A DNA stretch of 64,000 nucleotides, from positions 1 through 64,000 of the forward strand of contig CANHHG010000002.1 of the NCBI GenBank assembly GCA_947460615.1. Direction: 5' to 3'. Shown piece after piece: positions 9,493 to 17,812 of the stretch; within the stretch, counting starts at the first letter, position 1; each line of letters begins with the position of its first letter. Source of the stretch: Bacteroidota bacterium. GTDB lineage: Bacteria; Bacteroidota; Bacteroidia; Flavobacteriales; Flavobacteriaceae. The notes beneath the pieces were generated by a model. That model worked only from the letters and a program-made list of their open reading frames with translations, ran no database searches and had not been told where the DNA came from. A program made the position numbers and the translations under genes.

Positions 9493-10152
9493 TCATTTCG
9501 TTGCTCTAAACATTTCTCTTTTTCCTGGTGGACCCGGTAGTTTTTCAACTTTAAAACCTACTTCAATCATACTTCGCTTTACCACGCCACGAGCGGCATA
9601 AGTTACAAGAGTACCTTCTGATTTTAGCGACTTATACATTTTTCTAAAAATTTCAGTACTCCATAATTCTGGTTGAACACGATAACCAAATGCATCAAAA
9701 TAAATTAAATCAAATTGATCTTCATCACTGATTTGTTCGAAAAATTGTTTTCTTTTTGTTAATGAGAAAAGAGTCGAAATATCTTTATTAATTTCCCATT
9801 CACAATCATGCATAAGTTTAAAAACTTCACTTTCTGAAGTTGCATCTAACTCAGTCACATAATTCATTTGTAAAATTTCTTCAGGGGAAATAGGATAAGC
9901 TTCTACTCCATAATAATCAATCTTTTGATTTGATTTCTTACCTTCTAAATAGGTAATAAAGGCATTTAAACCTGTTCCAAAACCAATTTCTAATATACAA
10001 ACTGGTTGGCAATTGAAAGTGCTCAATCCATTTTGAATAAAAACATGATACGCTTCTTGAATAGCACCATGCTTAGAATGATATGATTCATCCCAATCAG
10101 GCAAATGTATAGTGGTGGAGCCATCTAATGTTCGAAGGATTTCTCTTTTCAA
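9493..10152 (-). CDS. mnmD: tRNA (5-methylaminomethyl-2-thiouridine)(34)-methyltransferase MnmD
   Basis: ILEIGFGTGLNAFITYLE, FDLIYFDAFGYRVQPELWSTEIFRKMYKSLKSEGTLVTYAARGVVKRSM, LPGPPGKREMFRA; methyltransferase domain only. Confidence 0.9.
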   Translation of the reverse strand: MKREILRTLDGSTTIHLPDWDESYHSKHGAIQEAYHVFIQNGLSTFNCQPVCILEIGFGTGLNAFITYLEGKKSNQKIDYYGVEAYPISPEEILQMNYVTELDATSESEVFKLMHDCEWEINKDISTLFSLTKRKQFFEQISDEDQFDLIYFDAFGYRVQPELWSTEIFRKMYKSLKSEGTLVTYAARGVVKRSMIEVGFKVEKLPGPPGKREMFRATK

Positions 10153-10153
10153 A

Positions 10154-10591
10154 CTATTTGATATATAACTTTTTTATCTTAGGGATAGGACCTCCACATT
10201 TCACTTGATGACAGCTAACACAAGCATTTATTCCTTCATTAAAATGTTGTTTTGCATTTTTTGGGTCTTTATAAATCATCTCCTGAGACGTAATAAAAAG
10301 CGAAGCTTGTTCCTTAAAAAATTGATCATTGTCTGACTCATCGGTCATAACTGCTTTGTGAATATTAAGAAAATGGCTAGGAAATTTACCTATAGTGTCT
10401 CCTTTTTTAATTCTCTCTTTTAGTTTTTCATTTTCAATATACATACTTTCCATCAAAGCTGCCATTTCTGACATTTGGTACATTTCAAACTGTTTGTCCG
10501 ATTGATTAGACGCATTACATTCTGACTTCTCTGCATTTTTATTACAGGACAGAAAAAAGAAAATAGAGATAAATAAAAGTAAAGCTCTCAT
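10154..10591 (-). CDS. Putative monoheme cytochrome-c-like lipoprotein
   Basis: Lipobox-like FFLSCNK; C-terminal ACVSCHQVKCGG contains one CXXCH. Confidence 0.6.
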   Translation of the reverse strand: MRALLLFISIFFFLSCNKNAEKSECNASNQSDKQFEMYQMSEMAALMESMYIENEKLKERIKKGDTIGKFPSHFLNIHKAVMTDESDNDQFFKEQASLFITSQEMIYKDPKNAKQHFNEGINACVSCHQVKCGGPIPKIKKLYIK

Positions 10592-10592
10592 T

Positions 10593-11084
10593 TTACTTTT
10601 TAATTAAAACTCCATCTGCCATGAATGAATAGTTAATTTTAGGCGCTACGATACTATCAATTGCAGCTTGAGATTTGCCCTCATCTTTAGCGTAATGCTT
10701 TAATTCTTCTACAGATTCAATACTCACAAATGCTTTTCCATTAACTATAACTTCCCCTTTTTGTGCATTTTTAGGAACAAAAAAAGCATAATCTTTAAAC
10801 TTTACGAAAGCTTCTTTACCCGAAGGTAATTCAATAGTCATCCAACAACCTTTCTTCTGACAAACATTTTTAATTTTAGATTTAAATTTAATGTCTAACG
10901 TGTCTCCCGGTTTTAGTTTATTGTATTGAACTAACATGTCTTCAGAAGTAACGGCTTTATCAGCAGAGATACTGTCTCCAAAAATTGCATAATCACTAGT
11001 ATTAACTGAAGAAATAGATTCTTTTTTACAACTAGTTAAGGCTAAAAAGCTAATTATTAGGTAAGCGATTTTTTTCATAATCAA
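10593..11084 (-). CDS. DUF4920-like lipoprotein
   Basis: Lipobox ALTSCKK; KFKSKIKNVCQKKGCWMTIELPSGKEAFVKFKDYAFFVPKNAQKGEVIVNGKA. Confidence 0.75.
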   Translation of the reverse strand: MIMKKIAYLIISFLALTSCKKESISSVNTSDYAIFGDSISADKAVTSEDMLVQYNKLKPGDTLDIKFKSKIKNVCQKKGCWMTIELPSGKEAFVKFKDYAFFVPKNAQKGEVIVNGKAFVSIESVEELKHYAKDEGKSQAAIDSIVAPKINYSFMADGVLIKK

Positions 11085-11353
11085 GTATTTAGTTGATGAA
11101 TTTTATTACACCTGCAAAAATATGAGAAATTTTGAAATAAATTAGCAGAATTGTCATAAAAACAGTAAAACTAAATACTGATTTTATGATATTTTTATTT
11201 TTTTTAATAAAAATAGATTGTATCAACATAAAAGAATGGTTTTTTTATTAATTTAGCCGATATTTTTAAATATCATTAATTTAATGATCAGAAATCATAA
11301 ATTATTCATTTAGAATTGTTTATAATAATTAATTGTAATAATGTTTCATTATC

Positions 11354-12421
11354 ATGAATTCAAACAACGAAAATAAAATTCAAATTTCTAAAATTTCAAC
11401 CTCAAAACTTGAATCCATTGATTTTGATCACTTACCATTTGGTGAAGTTTTTACAGATTATATGTTGACCTGTGACTTTGTAAATGGAGAATGGGGAACT
11501 CCAACTATTGTTCCCTATGCCCCATTTTTGATGGATCCATCGGCTAAGGTTTTTCATTATGGACAAGCTATTTTTGAAGGAATGAAGGCCTATAAAGACG
11601 AAAGTGATTCTGTTTGGTTGTTTCGTCCAGAAGAAAATTTTATTCGTTTTAATAAATCAGCGGTAAGAATGGCAATGCCAGAAGTACCTGAGTCTATTTT
11701 TATGGATGGATTAAAACAATTAGTAGATTTAGAAAGAAATTGGGTAAAAAAGGGTATTGGAAGTACCTTATATATAAGACCCTTTATGATTGCTACCGGA
11801 ACCGGGGTGATCGCATCCCCTTCAAACGATTATAGATTCATGATATTACTATCTCCAGCTAAATCCTATTATTCTGGAGAAGTAAAAGTTATAATTGCTG
11901 AACATTTTAGCCGTGCGGCAAATGGTGGAATTGGAGCTGCAAAAGCTGCTGGTAATTATTCAGCACAATTTTATCCAACTAAATTAGCTAATGAAAAAGG
12001 ATACCAACAAGTAATTTGGACTGATGATGCAACCCATACAAAGTTAGAAGAATCAGGAACTATGAATGTTTTTTTTAGAATAAATGATACATTATATACC
12101 GCACCAACAAGTGAAAGAATTCTAGATGGTGTTACTAGAAAAAGCTTAATTGCGATTGCAGAAAGAGATGGAATTGAATTGGCAGTTAGACCTGTATTAG
12201 TAGATGAGCTTGTAGAAGCTGCAAAAAATGGTTCTTTAAAAGAAATTTTTGGCGCTGGAACTGCAGCAGTTGTTACAATAATTAAAGGATTCTCCTACCA
12301 GGATAATTATTATGAATTACCGAAAGTAGAAAATTCTTATTCAATGGACTTAAAAAACAAACTAACCGCTATCCAGCATAAACTTGCGGAGGATACTTTT
12401 GGATGGACAGTCAAAATATAA
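11354..12421 (+). CDS. ilvE: Branched-chain amino acid aminotransferase
   Basis: 355 aa; FHYGQAIFEGMKAYK, RPFMIATGTGVIASPS, KAAGNYSAQFYPTKLANEKGYQQVIWTD, EESGTMNVFF. Confidence 0.95.
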   Translation: MNSNNENKIQISKISTSKLESIDFDHLPFGEVFTDYMLTCDFVNGEWGTPTIVPYAPFLMDPSAKVFHYGQAIFEGMKAYKDESDSVWLFRPEENFIRFNKSAVRMAMPEVPESIFMDGLKQLVDLERNWVKKGIGSTLYIRPFMIATGTGVIASPSNDYRFMILLSPAKSYYSGEVKVIIAEHFSRAANGGIGAAKAAGNYSAQFYPTKLANEKGYQQVIWTDDATHTKLEESGTMNVFFRINDTLYTAPTSERILDGVTRKSLIAIAERDGIELAVRPVLVDELVEAAKNGSLKEIFGAGTAAVVTIIKGFSYQDNYYELPKVENSYSMDLKNKLTAIQHKLAEDTFGWTVKI

Positions 12422-12428
12422 ACATAAA

Positions 12429-12454
12429 AAACCCTTAAAATAAGGGTTTTTTTA
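12429..12454 (+). terminator. Rho-independent terminator
   Basis: aaacccttaaaataagggttttttt. Confidence 0.75.
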
Positions 12455-12464
12455 TATGAAATTA

Positions 12465-12845
12465 TTAAATAATTTTTGTGAAATCCGGTTTAAAATAATT
12501 AGGCCCTTTCATCACTTTTCCATCTTCACGATAAATAGGTTTTCCATTACTACCCAACTTACTCATATTACTTCGTTGGATTTCTTCAAAAACGGCTTCT
12601 ATTTTATCATGCAAGCCATGTTCAATGATAGTTCCACATAATATATAAAGCATATCCCCAAGTGCATCTGCAATTTCAATAAGATCATTATTTTGTACAG
12701 CATCTAAATACTCTTCATTTTCTTCTTTCATCAAATTATATCTTAAAATATTTTTAGATTCTCCCAAATTTGCTTTTGGGCTTTCACTATAACCTATTTC
12801 AAAGGCAGTATGAAATTCTTTAACGGCATTAAGTTGTTTAATCAT
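12465..12845 (-). CDS. MazG-like / phosphoribosyl-ATP pyrophosphohydrolase-like nucleotide pyrophosphohydrolase
   Basis: LMKEENEEYLDAVQNNDLIEIADALGDMLYILCGTII: ExxE...EIADxxGD motif of all-alpha NTP-PPases. Confidence 0.85.
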   Translation of the reverse strand: MIKQLNAVKEFHTAFEIGYSESPKANLGESKNILRYNLMKEENEEYLDAVQNNDLIEIADALGDMLYILCGTIIEHGLHDKIEAVFEEIQRSNMSKLGSNGKPIYREDGKVMKGPNYFKPDFTKII

Positions 12846-12920
12846 AGTTTAGTTATTTAATTGATATTGGAAATAGTTACTTTTGAATACAAATTTAGTA
12901 TTTTTGTGTAAAATAATTAT

Positions 12921-13109
12921 ATGTTTAGTCAAGGTCAATTAATTTTTGCGGCAATATTCTTTGTTTCATTTGTAATAGCAATTTCCTATTCTTACAGAAA
13001 AGACATTCTTGTTCACCAAAGAATATATAAAGGGAGTTATAAAATAGTAATTGGTTTTATCGTATTTATACTTTTATTATTTGTCATTAAAATTTTTCTC
13101 AAGCATTAA
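12921..13109 (+). CDS. Hypothetical small membrane protein
   Basis: 62 aa with two hydrophobic segments. Confidence 0.6.
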   Translation: MFSQGQLIFAAIFFVSFVIAISYSYRKDILVHQRIYKGSYKIVIGFIVFILLLFVIKIFLKH

Positions 13110-13145
13110 ATATATTTCAAGCCAAATAAATTAAATTCTAAACTT

Positions 13146-14237
13146 ATGAAAATATTAAAATATTTATTTCTTCTTGTATTATTACTCTCGGTTGGGGGTA
13201 GCGTTTTTATAGCTACTCAAAAAAACAATTTCAAAACAGTTAAATCTATTGTAATCAAAACGTCAAAATCATCTGTTTACAATTATTTAAATGACAACAA
13301 AAATTACAAAGATTGGTTTGTATTCGATAAAAATAACTCGTTAATTAATTTAGAATATTCTAAAAATTTCTCTGGAGTCGGAAGTCATTTTTCATGGTCA
13401 GGAAGTGAAGGAGATGGGAAAACAATTGTTTATTTTACAAAAGAAAATGATAGTATTGTTCAAAAAACCAATCTAGATGGCGCTTTTTCGGAAACCGTTT
13501 GGAAATTGAAAGATACAATTGGAGGTACTAAAGTAACTATTGTTTCAAAAGGAGAAATGTCATTTTCCAACAAACTTAATTCCTTTATAAATGGTGGAGT
13601 TGAGAAAGTAATAGCGAGAAAAATTGAACTTAGTTTGAAAAATTTAAATCGAAGTTTGGATTATGAATTAAATACTTATTCAATTGTTTCAAATGGTGTA
13701 GTATATAAAAAAGGTTGTTATTATTTAAAACATACTATTAATACGAAATTATCAAGGTTGAATTACAATGTGAAAATTTTGATTCCCTATTTGATTAATT
13801 TTTCAAATCAGAATCAAATTATAATTTCGGGAAAACCATTTGTTCTTTACAACTCAATTGATGAAAATAAAGAAATAACAAATATATCAGTGTGTTTACC
13901 CATTAAAAAAAGAATATTTACAAGTTCAGGTAGTGACATAATTTGTAACGAATTGGAAGGTTATACTTCATTTAAAACTACTTTGAATGGAGATTACTCC
14001 CATAGAAAAACAGCTTGGAAAAAAACTAAGGAATTTATAAATAAAAATAGAGAAACTTTAAATAAATCTATTCCGGTTTTAGAAGTTTACAATACAAGTT
14101 CTATTGATGGTTTAAGTCCTTCAAAATGGCAAACTACTTTATATATGGCGGTTCAACCTATAAGAAATTCTACTCTTTCAGCTTCAACTACTACAACTAC
14201 AATTGACAATAAAGAAACTATAGAATCAGAACAGTAA
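13146..14237 (+). CDS. SRPBCC-like / GyrI-like effector domain protein, membrane-anchored
   Basis: TM-like N-terminus, then KTSKSSVYNYLNDNKNYKDWFVFDKN and SWSGSEGDGKTIVYFT (polyketide cyclase/START-like); C-terminal half GyrI-like. Confidence 0.6.
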   Translation: MKILKYLFLLVLLLSVGGSVFIATQKNNFKTVKSIVIKTSKSSVYNYLNDNKNYKDWFVFDKNNSLINLEYSKNFSGVGSHFSWSGSEGDGKTIVYFTKENDSIVQKTNLDGAFSETVWKLKDTIGGTKVTIVSKGEMSFSNKLNSFINGGVEKVIARKIELSLKNLNRSLDYELNTYSIVSNGVVYKKGCYYLKHTINTKLSRLNYNVKILIPYLINFSNQNQIIISGKPFVLYNSIDENKEITNISVCLPIKKRIFTSSGSDIICNELEGYTSFKTTLNGDYSHRKTAWKKTKEFINKNRETLNKSIPVLEVYNTSSIDGLSPSKWQTTLYMAVQPIRNSTLSASTTTTTIDNKETIESEQ

Positions 14238-14303
14238 TATATTATTTCACCTGTTTAATTAAACCTTAACTCCTTATATGAATCTTATAATAAAATTATT
14301 TAT

Positions 14304-14843
14304 TTGGAAGAAAAAGAGTTCATATCACAACTGTTAAACCCAATAACTCAAAACAACGCGTTTCAAAAATTATTGTATGATTATAAGCGACCACTTTATA
14401 ATCATATAAGAAATATAGTTTTGGATCACGATGACACCAATGATGTATTACAAAATACATTTATCAAGGTTTATCAGAATTTAAATAAATTTAAAGGGGA
14501 AAGCAAATTGTATTCTTGGATTTACAGAATTGCCACTAACGAATCGATTACTTTTATTAATAAAAAAGCAAAATTAAGAGGTACTTCAAGCAGTGAACTA
14601 AAATCAAAAATAGTTGATAATCTTGAGGCTGACTCCCATTTTAATGGTGATGAAATCCAACTTAAATTACAAAAAGCAATACATACCTTGCCTGAAAAAC
14701 AACAATTGGTCTTTAAAATGCGCTATTTTGAAGAAATGAAATATGGGGAAATGTCTATTATTTTGGGGACATCAGTTGGAGCACTAAAAGCCTCTTATCA
14801 CCTTGCTGTAAAAAAAATTGAAATTTTAATGACAAAGGATTAA
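14304..14843 (+). CDS. RNA polymerase ECF sigma factor (TTG start)
   Basis: DYKRPLYNHIRNIVLDHDDTNDVLQNTFIKVYQNLNKFKGESKLYSWIYRIATNESITFIN; LPEKQQLVFKMRYFEEMKYGEMSIILGTSVGALKASYHLAVKKI. Confidence 0.93.
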   Translation: MEEKEFISQLLNPITQNNAFQKLLYDYKRPLYNHIRNIVLDHDDTNDVLQNTFIKVYQNLNKFKGESKLYSWIYRIATNESITFINKKAKLRGTSSSELKSKIVDNLEADSHFNGDEIQLKLQKAIHTLPEKQQLVFKMRYFEEMKYGEMSIILGTSVGALKASYHLAVKKIEILMTKD

Positions 14844-14873
14844 ACCAAAATAAAATTAAATTGTCTAAAAAGC

Positions 14874-15284
14874 ATGAATAAGTTTAAATTAAATAATGAA
14901 AATAAAATTCCCTCTGGATTTATAATTCCTGAAGGGTATTTTGAACAATTTACAGTTGAATTAAATAACAAAATAAACCTACCTAAATCTAGGGTTAAAG
15001 TTATTTCGATGAATACTAAAAGAGGGATAACTTCAATTGCGGCAATATTTATTGTAGCTTTATCAGTAAGCATTTATTCAAAAATGGCGGTGAGTAATTC
15101 TGATAAAAATAATACAACTGAAAATTACCTCACAAATCATTCTGAAATTAGCCAATACGATTTAATTACATTATTGGATAAAAAAGACATTGAAAATTTA
15201 AGTATTGAATTGAATAGTGACAACTCAAAAATTGATGAGGAATTTGCCAATACAAATGAAATAGAGAATTATTTAACAGAATAA
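14874..15284 (+). CDS. Hypothetical single-TM protein, candidate anti-sigma factor
   Basis: Directly downstream of ECF sigma; one TM segment GITSIAAIFIVALSVSIYS. Confidence 0.6.
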   Translation: MNKFKLNNENKIPSGFIIPEGYFEQFTVELNNKINLPKSRVKVISMNTKRGITSIAAIFIVALSVSIYSKMAVSNSDKNNTTENYLTNHSEISQYDLITLLDKKDIENLSIELNSDNSKIDEEFANTNEIENYLTE

Positions 15285-15294
15285 AAAATAAAAT

Positions 15295-15756
15295 ATGAAA
15301 ACTAAAAACACCTTACTAGCGATCTTACTTTTAGTTTCTTTTAGCCTAGTTGCTCAAGGGAAAAAAATGTTGGAGAAAAAAGAAGAAATATTTGCTTTAA
15401 AAGTAGCCTTTATTACCAATAAACTTCCATTAACTAGTAGTGAAGCCGAAAAATTTTGGCCAATTTACAATGCTTTTGAAGACAAACAATTTGAACTAAA
15501 ACACGAAAAATCATTGGTTTTTTTAAAAAGAATGGATGATGGAGCATTAAGCAAAATGTCTGAAAAAGAGGCCGCTTCTTTGTTGGCCAAAATGGAATCT
15601 AATGAAGAAGAAATTTTTCAAATGCGAAAAAAATTATTAATCAGTTTAAAACCTATTCTAAGCCAAGTAAAATTAATAAAGCTTAGAAAAGCAGAAGAAG
15701 AATTTAATAAAAAATTATTACAACAATATATGAAAAAAGGGCCTAGAAATAACTAG
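15295..15756 (+). CDS. Hypothetical exported protein, Spy/CpxP-like candidate sensor of the ECF cassette
   Basis: Signal peptide ending SLVAQG; helical KVAFITNKLPLTSSEAEKFWPIYNAFEDKQFEL...; third gene of ECF operon. Confidence 0.6.
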   Translation: MKTKNTLLAILLLVSFSLVAQGKKMLEKKEEIFALKVAFITNKLPLTSSEAEKFWPIYNAFEDKQFELKHEKSLVFLKRMDDGALSKMSEKEAASLLAKMESNEEEIFQMRKKLLISLKPILSQVKLIKLRKAEEEFNKKLLQQYMKKGPRNN

Positions 15757-15765
15757 GTCCTTTTT
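15737..15765. terminator. Probable bidirectional terminator overlapping the stop codon of the 15295-15756 CDS
   Basis: aagggcctag aaataa ctaggtcctt ttt with A-run 5' and T-run 3'; lies between convergent genes. Confidence 0.65.
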
Positions 15766-15767
15766 AA

Positions 15768-16379
15768 TTATTCAAATTCAAAAACAAAAGGCTCAACTAA
15801 CATTTTATCTGCGATTAAATCTATCCTTTCAGAGAGATAATCTGAGAATATCAACCGTTGTGTTTTGATTATACTATTAGAAATCCTAACAATTTTAGTG
15901 TCATGGCGCAATTTTAAAATAGTATCGGCATCATCAATTACAAACATTTTCAATCGATTTACATTATAACCAGCAGTAGAAAACATATTGCTTAACCGGT
16001 TTGGTGTACCAATTAAAACATCTATTCCAGTAGAAATATAGTTTTTATCATATTCGAGATCGCCTTTGTCGTGAACACCATAAACTCTTAAATTGGTTTT
16101 ACTTCCCAATTTTTCGAAAAGTTCTTCCATTTCAAGCACTTTCACTTTGTCTTCAACAATAATCAATGCTCTTGGTGATTCCTCACCTTCACTAACCAAT
16201 TGCTGAATAACATTTAATACAATCGTTACTGATTTACCTGATCCTATTGGAGAAATTACAATACAATCCGCGCCACTTTTTATGGTTGAAAAAGTTTCTC
16301 TTTGCATTTGATTTGCATCAGTCAATCCTGATTCTTCGAGAGCTTCTTGTAATTTTTCGTTTATTTTTTTTAGTTTCAT
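15768..16379 (-). CDS. DEAD-box helicase-like protein, N-terminal RecA domain only
   Basis: Q-motif-like region, Walker A SPIGSGKS, GTPNRL, divergent motif II VIDDADTIL; ends after motif III region, no second helicase domain. Confidence 0.75.
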   Translation of the reverse strand: MKLKKINEKLQEALEESGLTDANQMQRETFSTIKSGADCIVISPIGSGKSVTIVLNVIQQLVSEGEESPRALIIVEDKVKVLEMEELFEKLGSKTNLRVYGVHDKGDLEYDKNYISTGIDVLIGTPNRLSNMFSTAGYNVNRLKMFVIDDADTILKLRHDTKIVRISNSIIKTQRLIFSDYLSERIDLIADKMLVEPFVFEFE

Positions 16380-16434
16380 TTTCTAATTTTAGATTCAGAA
16401 TTTAGATTTAGATTTAGGAATTAATAATCAAAAA

Positions 16435-16602
16435 TCATTTAAAATCACATTCACATTTTTCATAATTCCAACTACCACTTTTATCCAAACAATTATCAAT
16501 TTGAATAAATCGGAATATTTTATATCCAATAAAAAGGAGTATTATCAAAATCGTTATCAATACGCTCAATTTCTTTTTGAAATCTAAGTTTCTTAGTCTC
16601 AT
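16435..16602 (-). CDS. Hypothetical small membrane protein with C-terminal Cys motif
   Basis: MRLRNLDFKKKLSVLITILIILLFIGYKIFRFIQIDNCLDKSGSWNYEKCECDFK; internal ATG chosen to avoid overlap. Confidence 0.45.
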   Translation of the reverse strand: MRLRNLDFKKKLSVLITILIILLFIGYKIFRFIQIDNCLDKSGSWNYEKCECDFK

Positions 16603-16630
16603 ATAAATTTGTAAATCTTTGTGTAATAAT

Positions 16631-17794
16631 TTATTTACTTGCAAATAAATGAATGTCCGTTTCAGAAATTTCACTTCCACTCAGTATAATTAATCTTTCT
16701 ACAATATTTCTTAATTCTCTAATATTTCCTGTCCAATCGTATTCTTGCATCAATTTTATTGCTTCATTAGAAAATGATTTAGGTGCAATTCCTTGTTCTG
16801 CAGTAATTTTTTCAGTAAAATGGTTTATTAATAAAGGAATATCGTCACGTCTTTCGTTTAATCCTGGAACTTTAATTAAAATTACTGCCAAACGATGGTA
16901 TAAATCTTCACGAAAACGTCCTTTTTCAATCTCCTTTTTTAAATCTTTATTTGTTGCAGCAATTACGCGGACATCCACTTTAATGTCTTTATCTGCTCCC
17001 ACTCGCGTAATTACATTTTCTTGCAGTGCTCTTAAAACTTTTGCTTGGGCGGATAAACTCATGTCCCCTATTTCATCTAAAAATAAAGTTCCTTTGTCGG
17101 CTGCTTCAAATTTTCCAGCCCTATCTTTTATTGCAGAGGTAAAAGCACCTTTAACATGACCAAAAAGTTCACTCTCTATTAATTCAGATGGAATCGCAGC
17201 ACAATTAACTTCAATCAAAGGAAAATTAGAACGTTCACTTTTGTCATGAAGTTGATGCGCAACCAATTCTTTCCCTGTTCCGTTTGGTCCAGTAATCAAA
17301 ACTCGAGCTTCAGTTTTAGCTACTTTATCAACCATCAATTTAATATGATTAATGGCCTCGCTTTCGCCAATCATTTCATAGTTTTTGCTAACAATTTTCT
17401 TTAGAATTTTATTTTCTACCACCAATTGCTTTTTATCTAAAGCATTTCGAACTGTGTTCAATAATCGATTTAAATCCGGTGGTTTTGAAATATAATCAAA
17501 AGCACCTAGACGCATGGTTTGAATAGCTGTTTCCATATCTCCGTGACCTGAAATCATTACAACTGGAATTTCGGGTTTAATTTTTTTAACTGCTTGAAGT
17601 AATTCAACACCGTCCATTTTGGGCATTTTAATATCGCACAAAACCAAATCATAATCGAATTGAGCTATTTTTTCATATCCAATACTACCATCCTCAGCCT
17701 CTTCTACTTGATAAGTTTCGTTTTCTTCAGATAGAATTTTTGTTAAAACCCTTCTAATTGACGCTTCGTCTTCAATAATTAATATCTTACTCAT
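16631..17794 (-). CDS. NtrC-family sigma-54-dependent response regulator (REC + AAA+), no C-terminal HTH visible
   Basis: Receiver VLCDIKMPKMDGVELL; AAA+ ITGPNGTGKELVAHQLH, ELFGHVKGAFTSAIKDRAGKFE, GTLFLDEIGDMSLSAQAKVLRAL, WTGNIRELRNIVERL; ends shortly after. MSKILIIED start preferred over 17812. Confidence 0.93.
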   Translation of the reverse strand: MSKILIIEDEASIRRVLTKILSEENETYQVEEAEDGSIGYEKIAQFDYDLVLCDIKMPKMDGVELLQAVKKIKPEIPVVMISGHGDMETAIQTMRLGAFDYISKPPDLNRLLNTVRNALDKKQLVVENKILKKIVSKNYEMIGESEAINHIKLMVDKVAKTEARVLITGPNGTGKELVAHQLHDKSERSNFPLIEVNCAAIPSELIESELFGHVKGAFTSAIKDRAGKFEAADKGTLFLDEIGDMSLSAQAKVLRALQENVITRVGADKDIKVDVRVIAATNKDLKKEIEKGRFREDLYHRLAVILIKVPGLNERRDDIPLLINHFTEKITAEQGIAPKSFSNEAIKLMQEYDWTGNIRELRNIVERLIILSGSEISETDIHLFASK

Positions 17795-17812
17795 TCTATT
17801 ATAATTTATCAA

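Noticed and set aside
11285-11305. Short inverted repeat ATGAT-cagaa-ATCAT upstream of ilvE
   Set aside because: Only 5-bp arms in AT-rich sequence; expected by chance, no known riboswitch or attenuator seen.
12456-12641. 61-aa plus-strand ORF after ilvE
   Set aside because: Overlaps the MazG-like gene on the other strand and starts in terminator sequence.
16380-16434. Tandem-like TTTAGA-rich stretch (attttagattcagaatttagatttagatttagg)
   Set aside because: Short AT-rich low-complexity run; too brief and irregular to call a functional repeat.
16653-17159. 168-aa plus-strand ORF
   Set aside because: Antisense to the NtrC-type regulator; length follows from codon composition, no domain.
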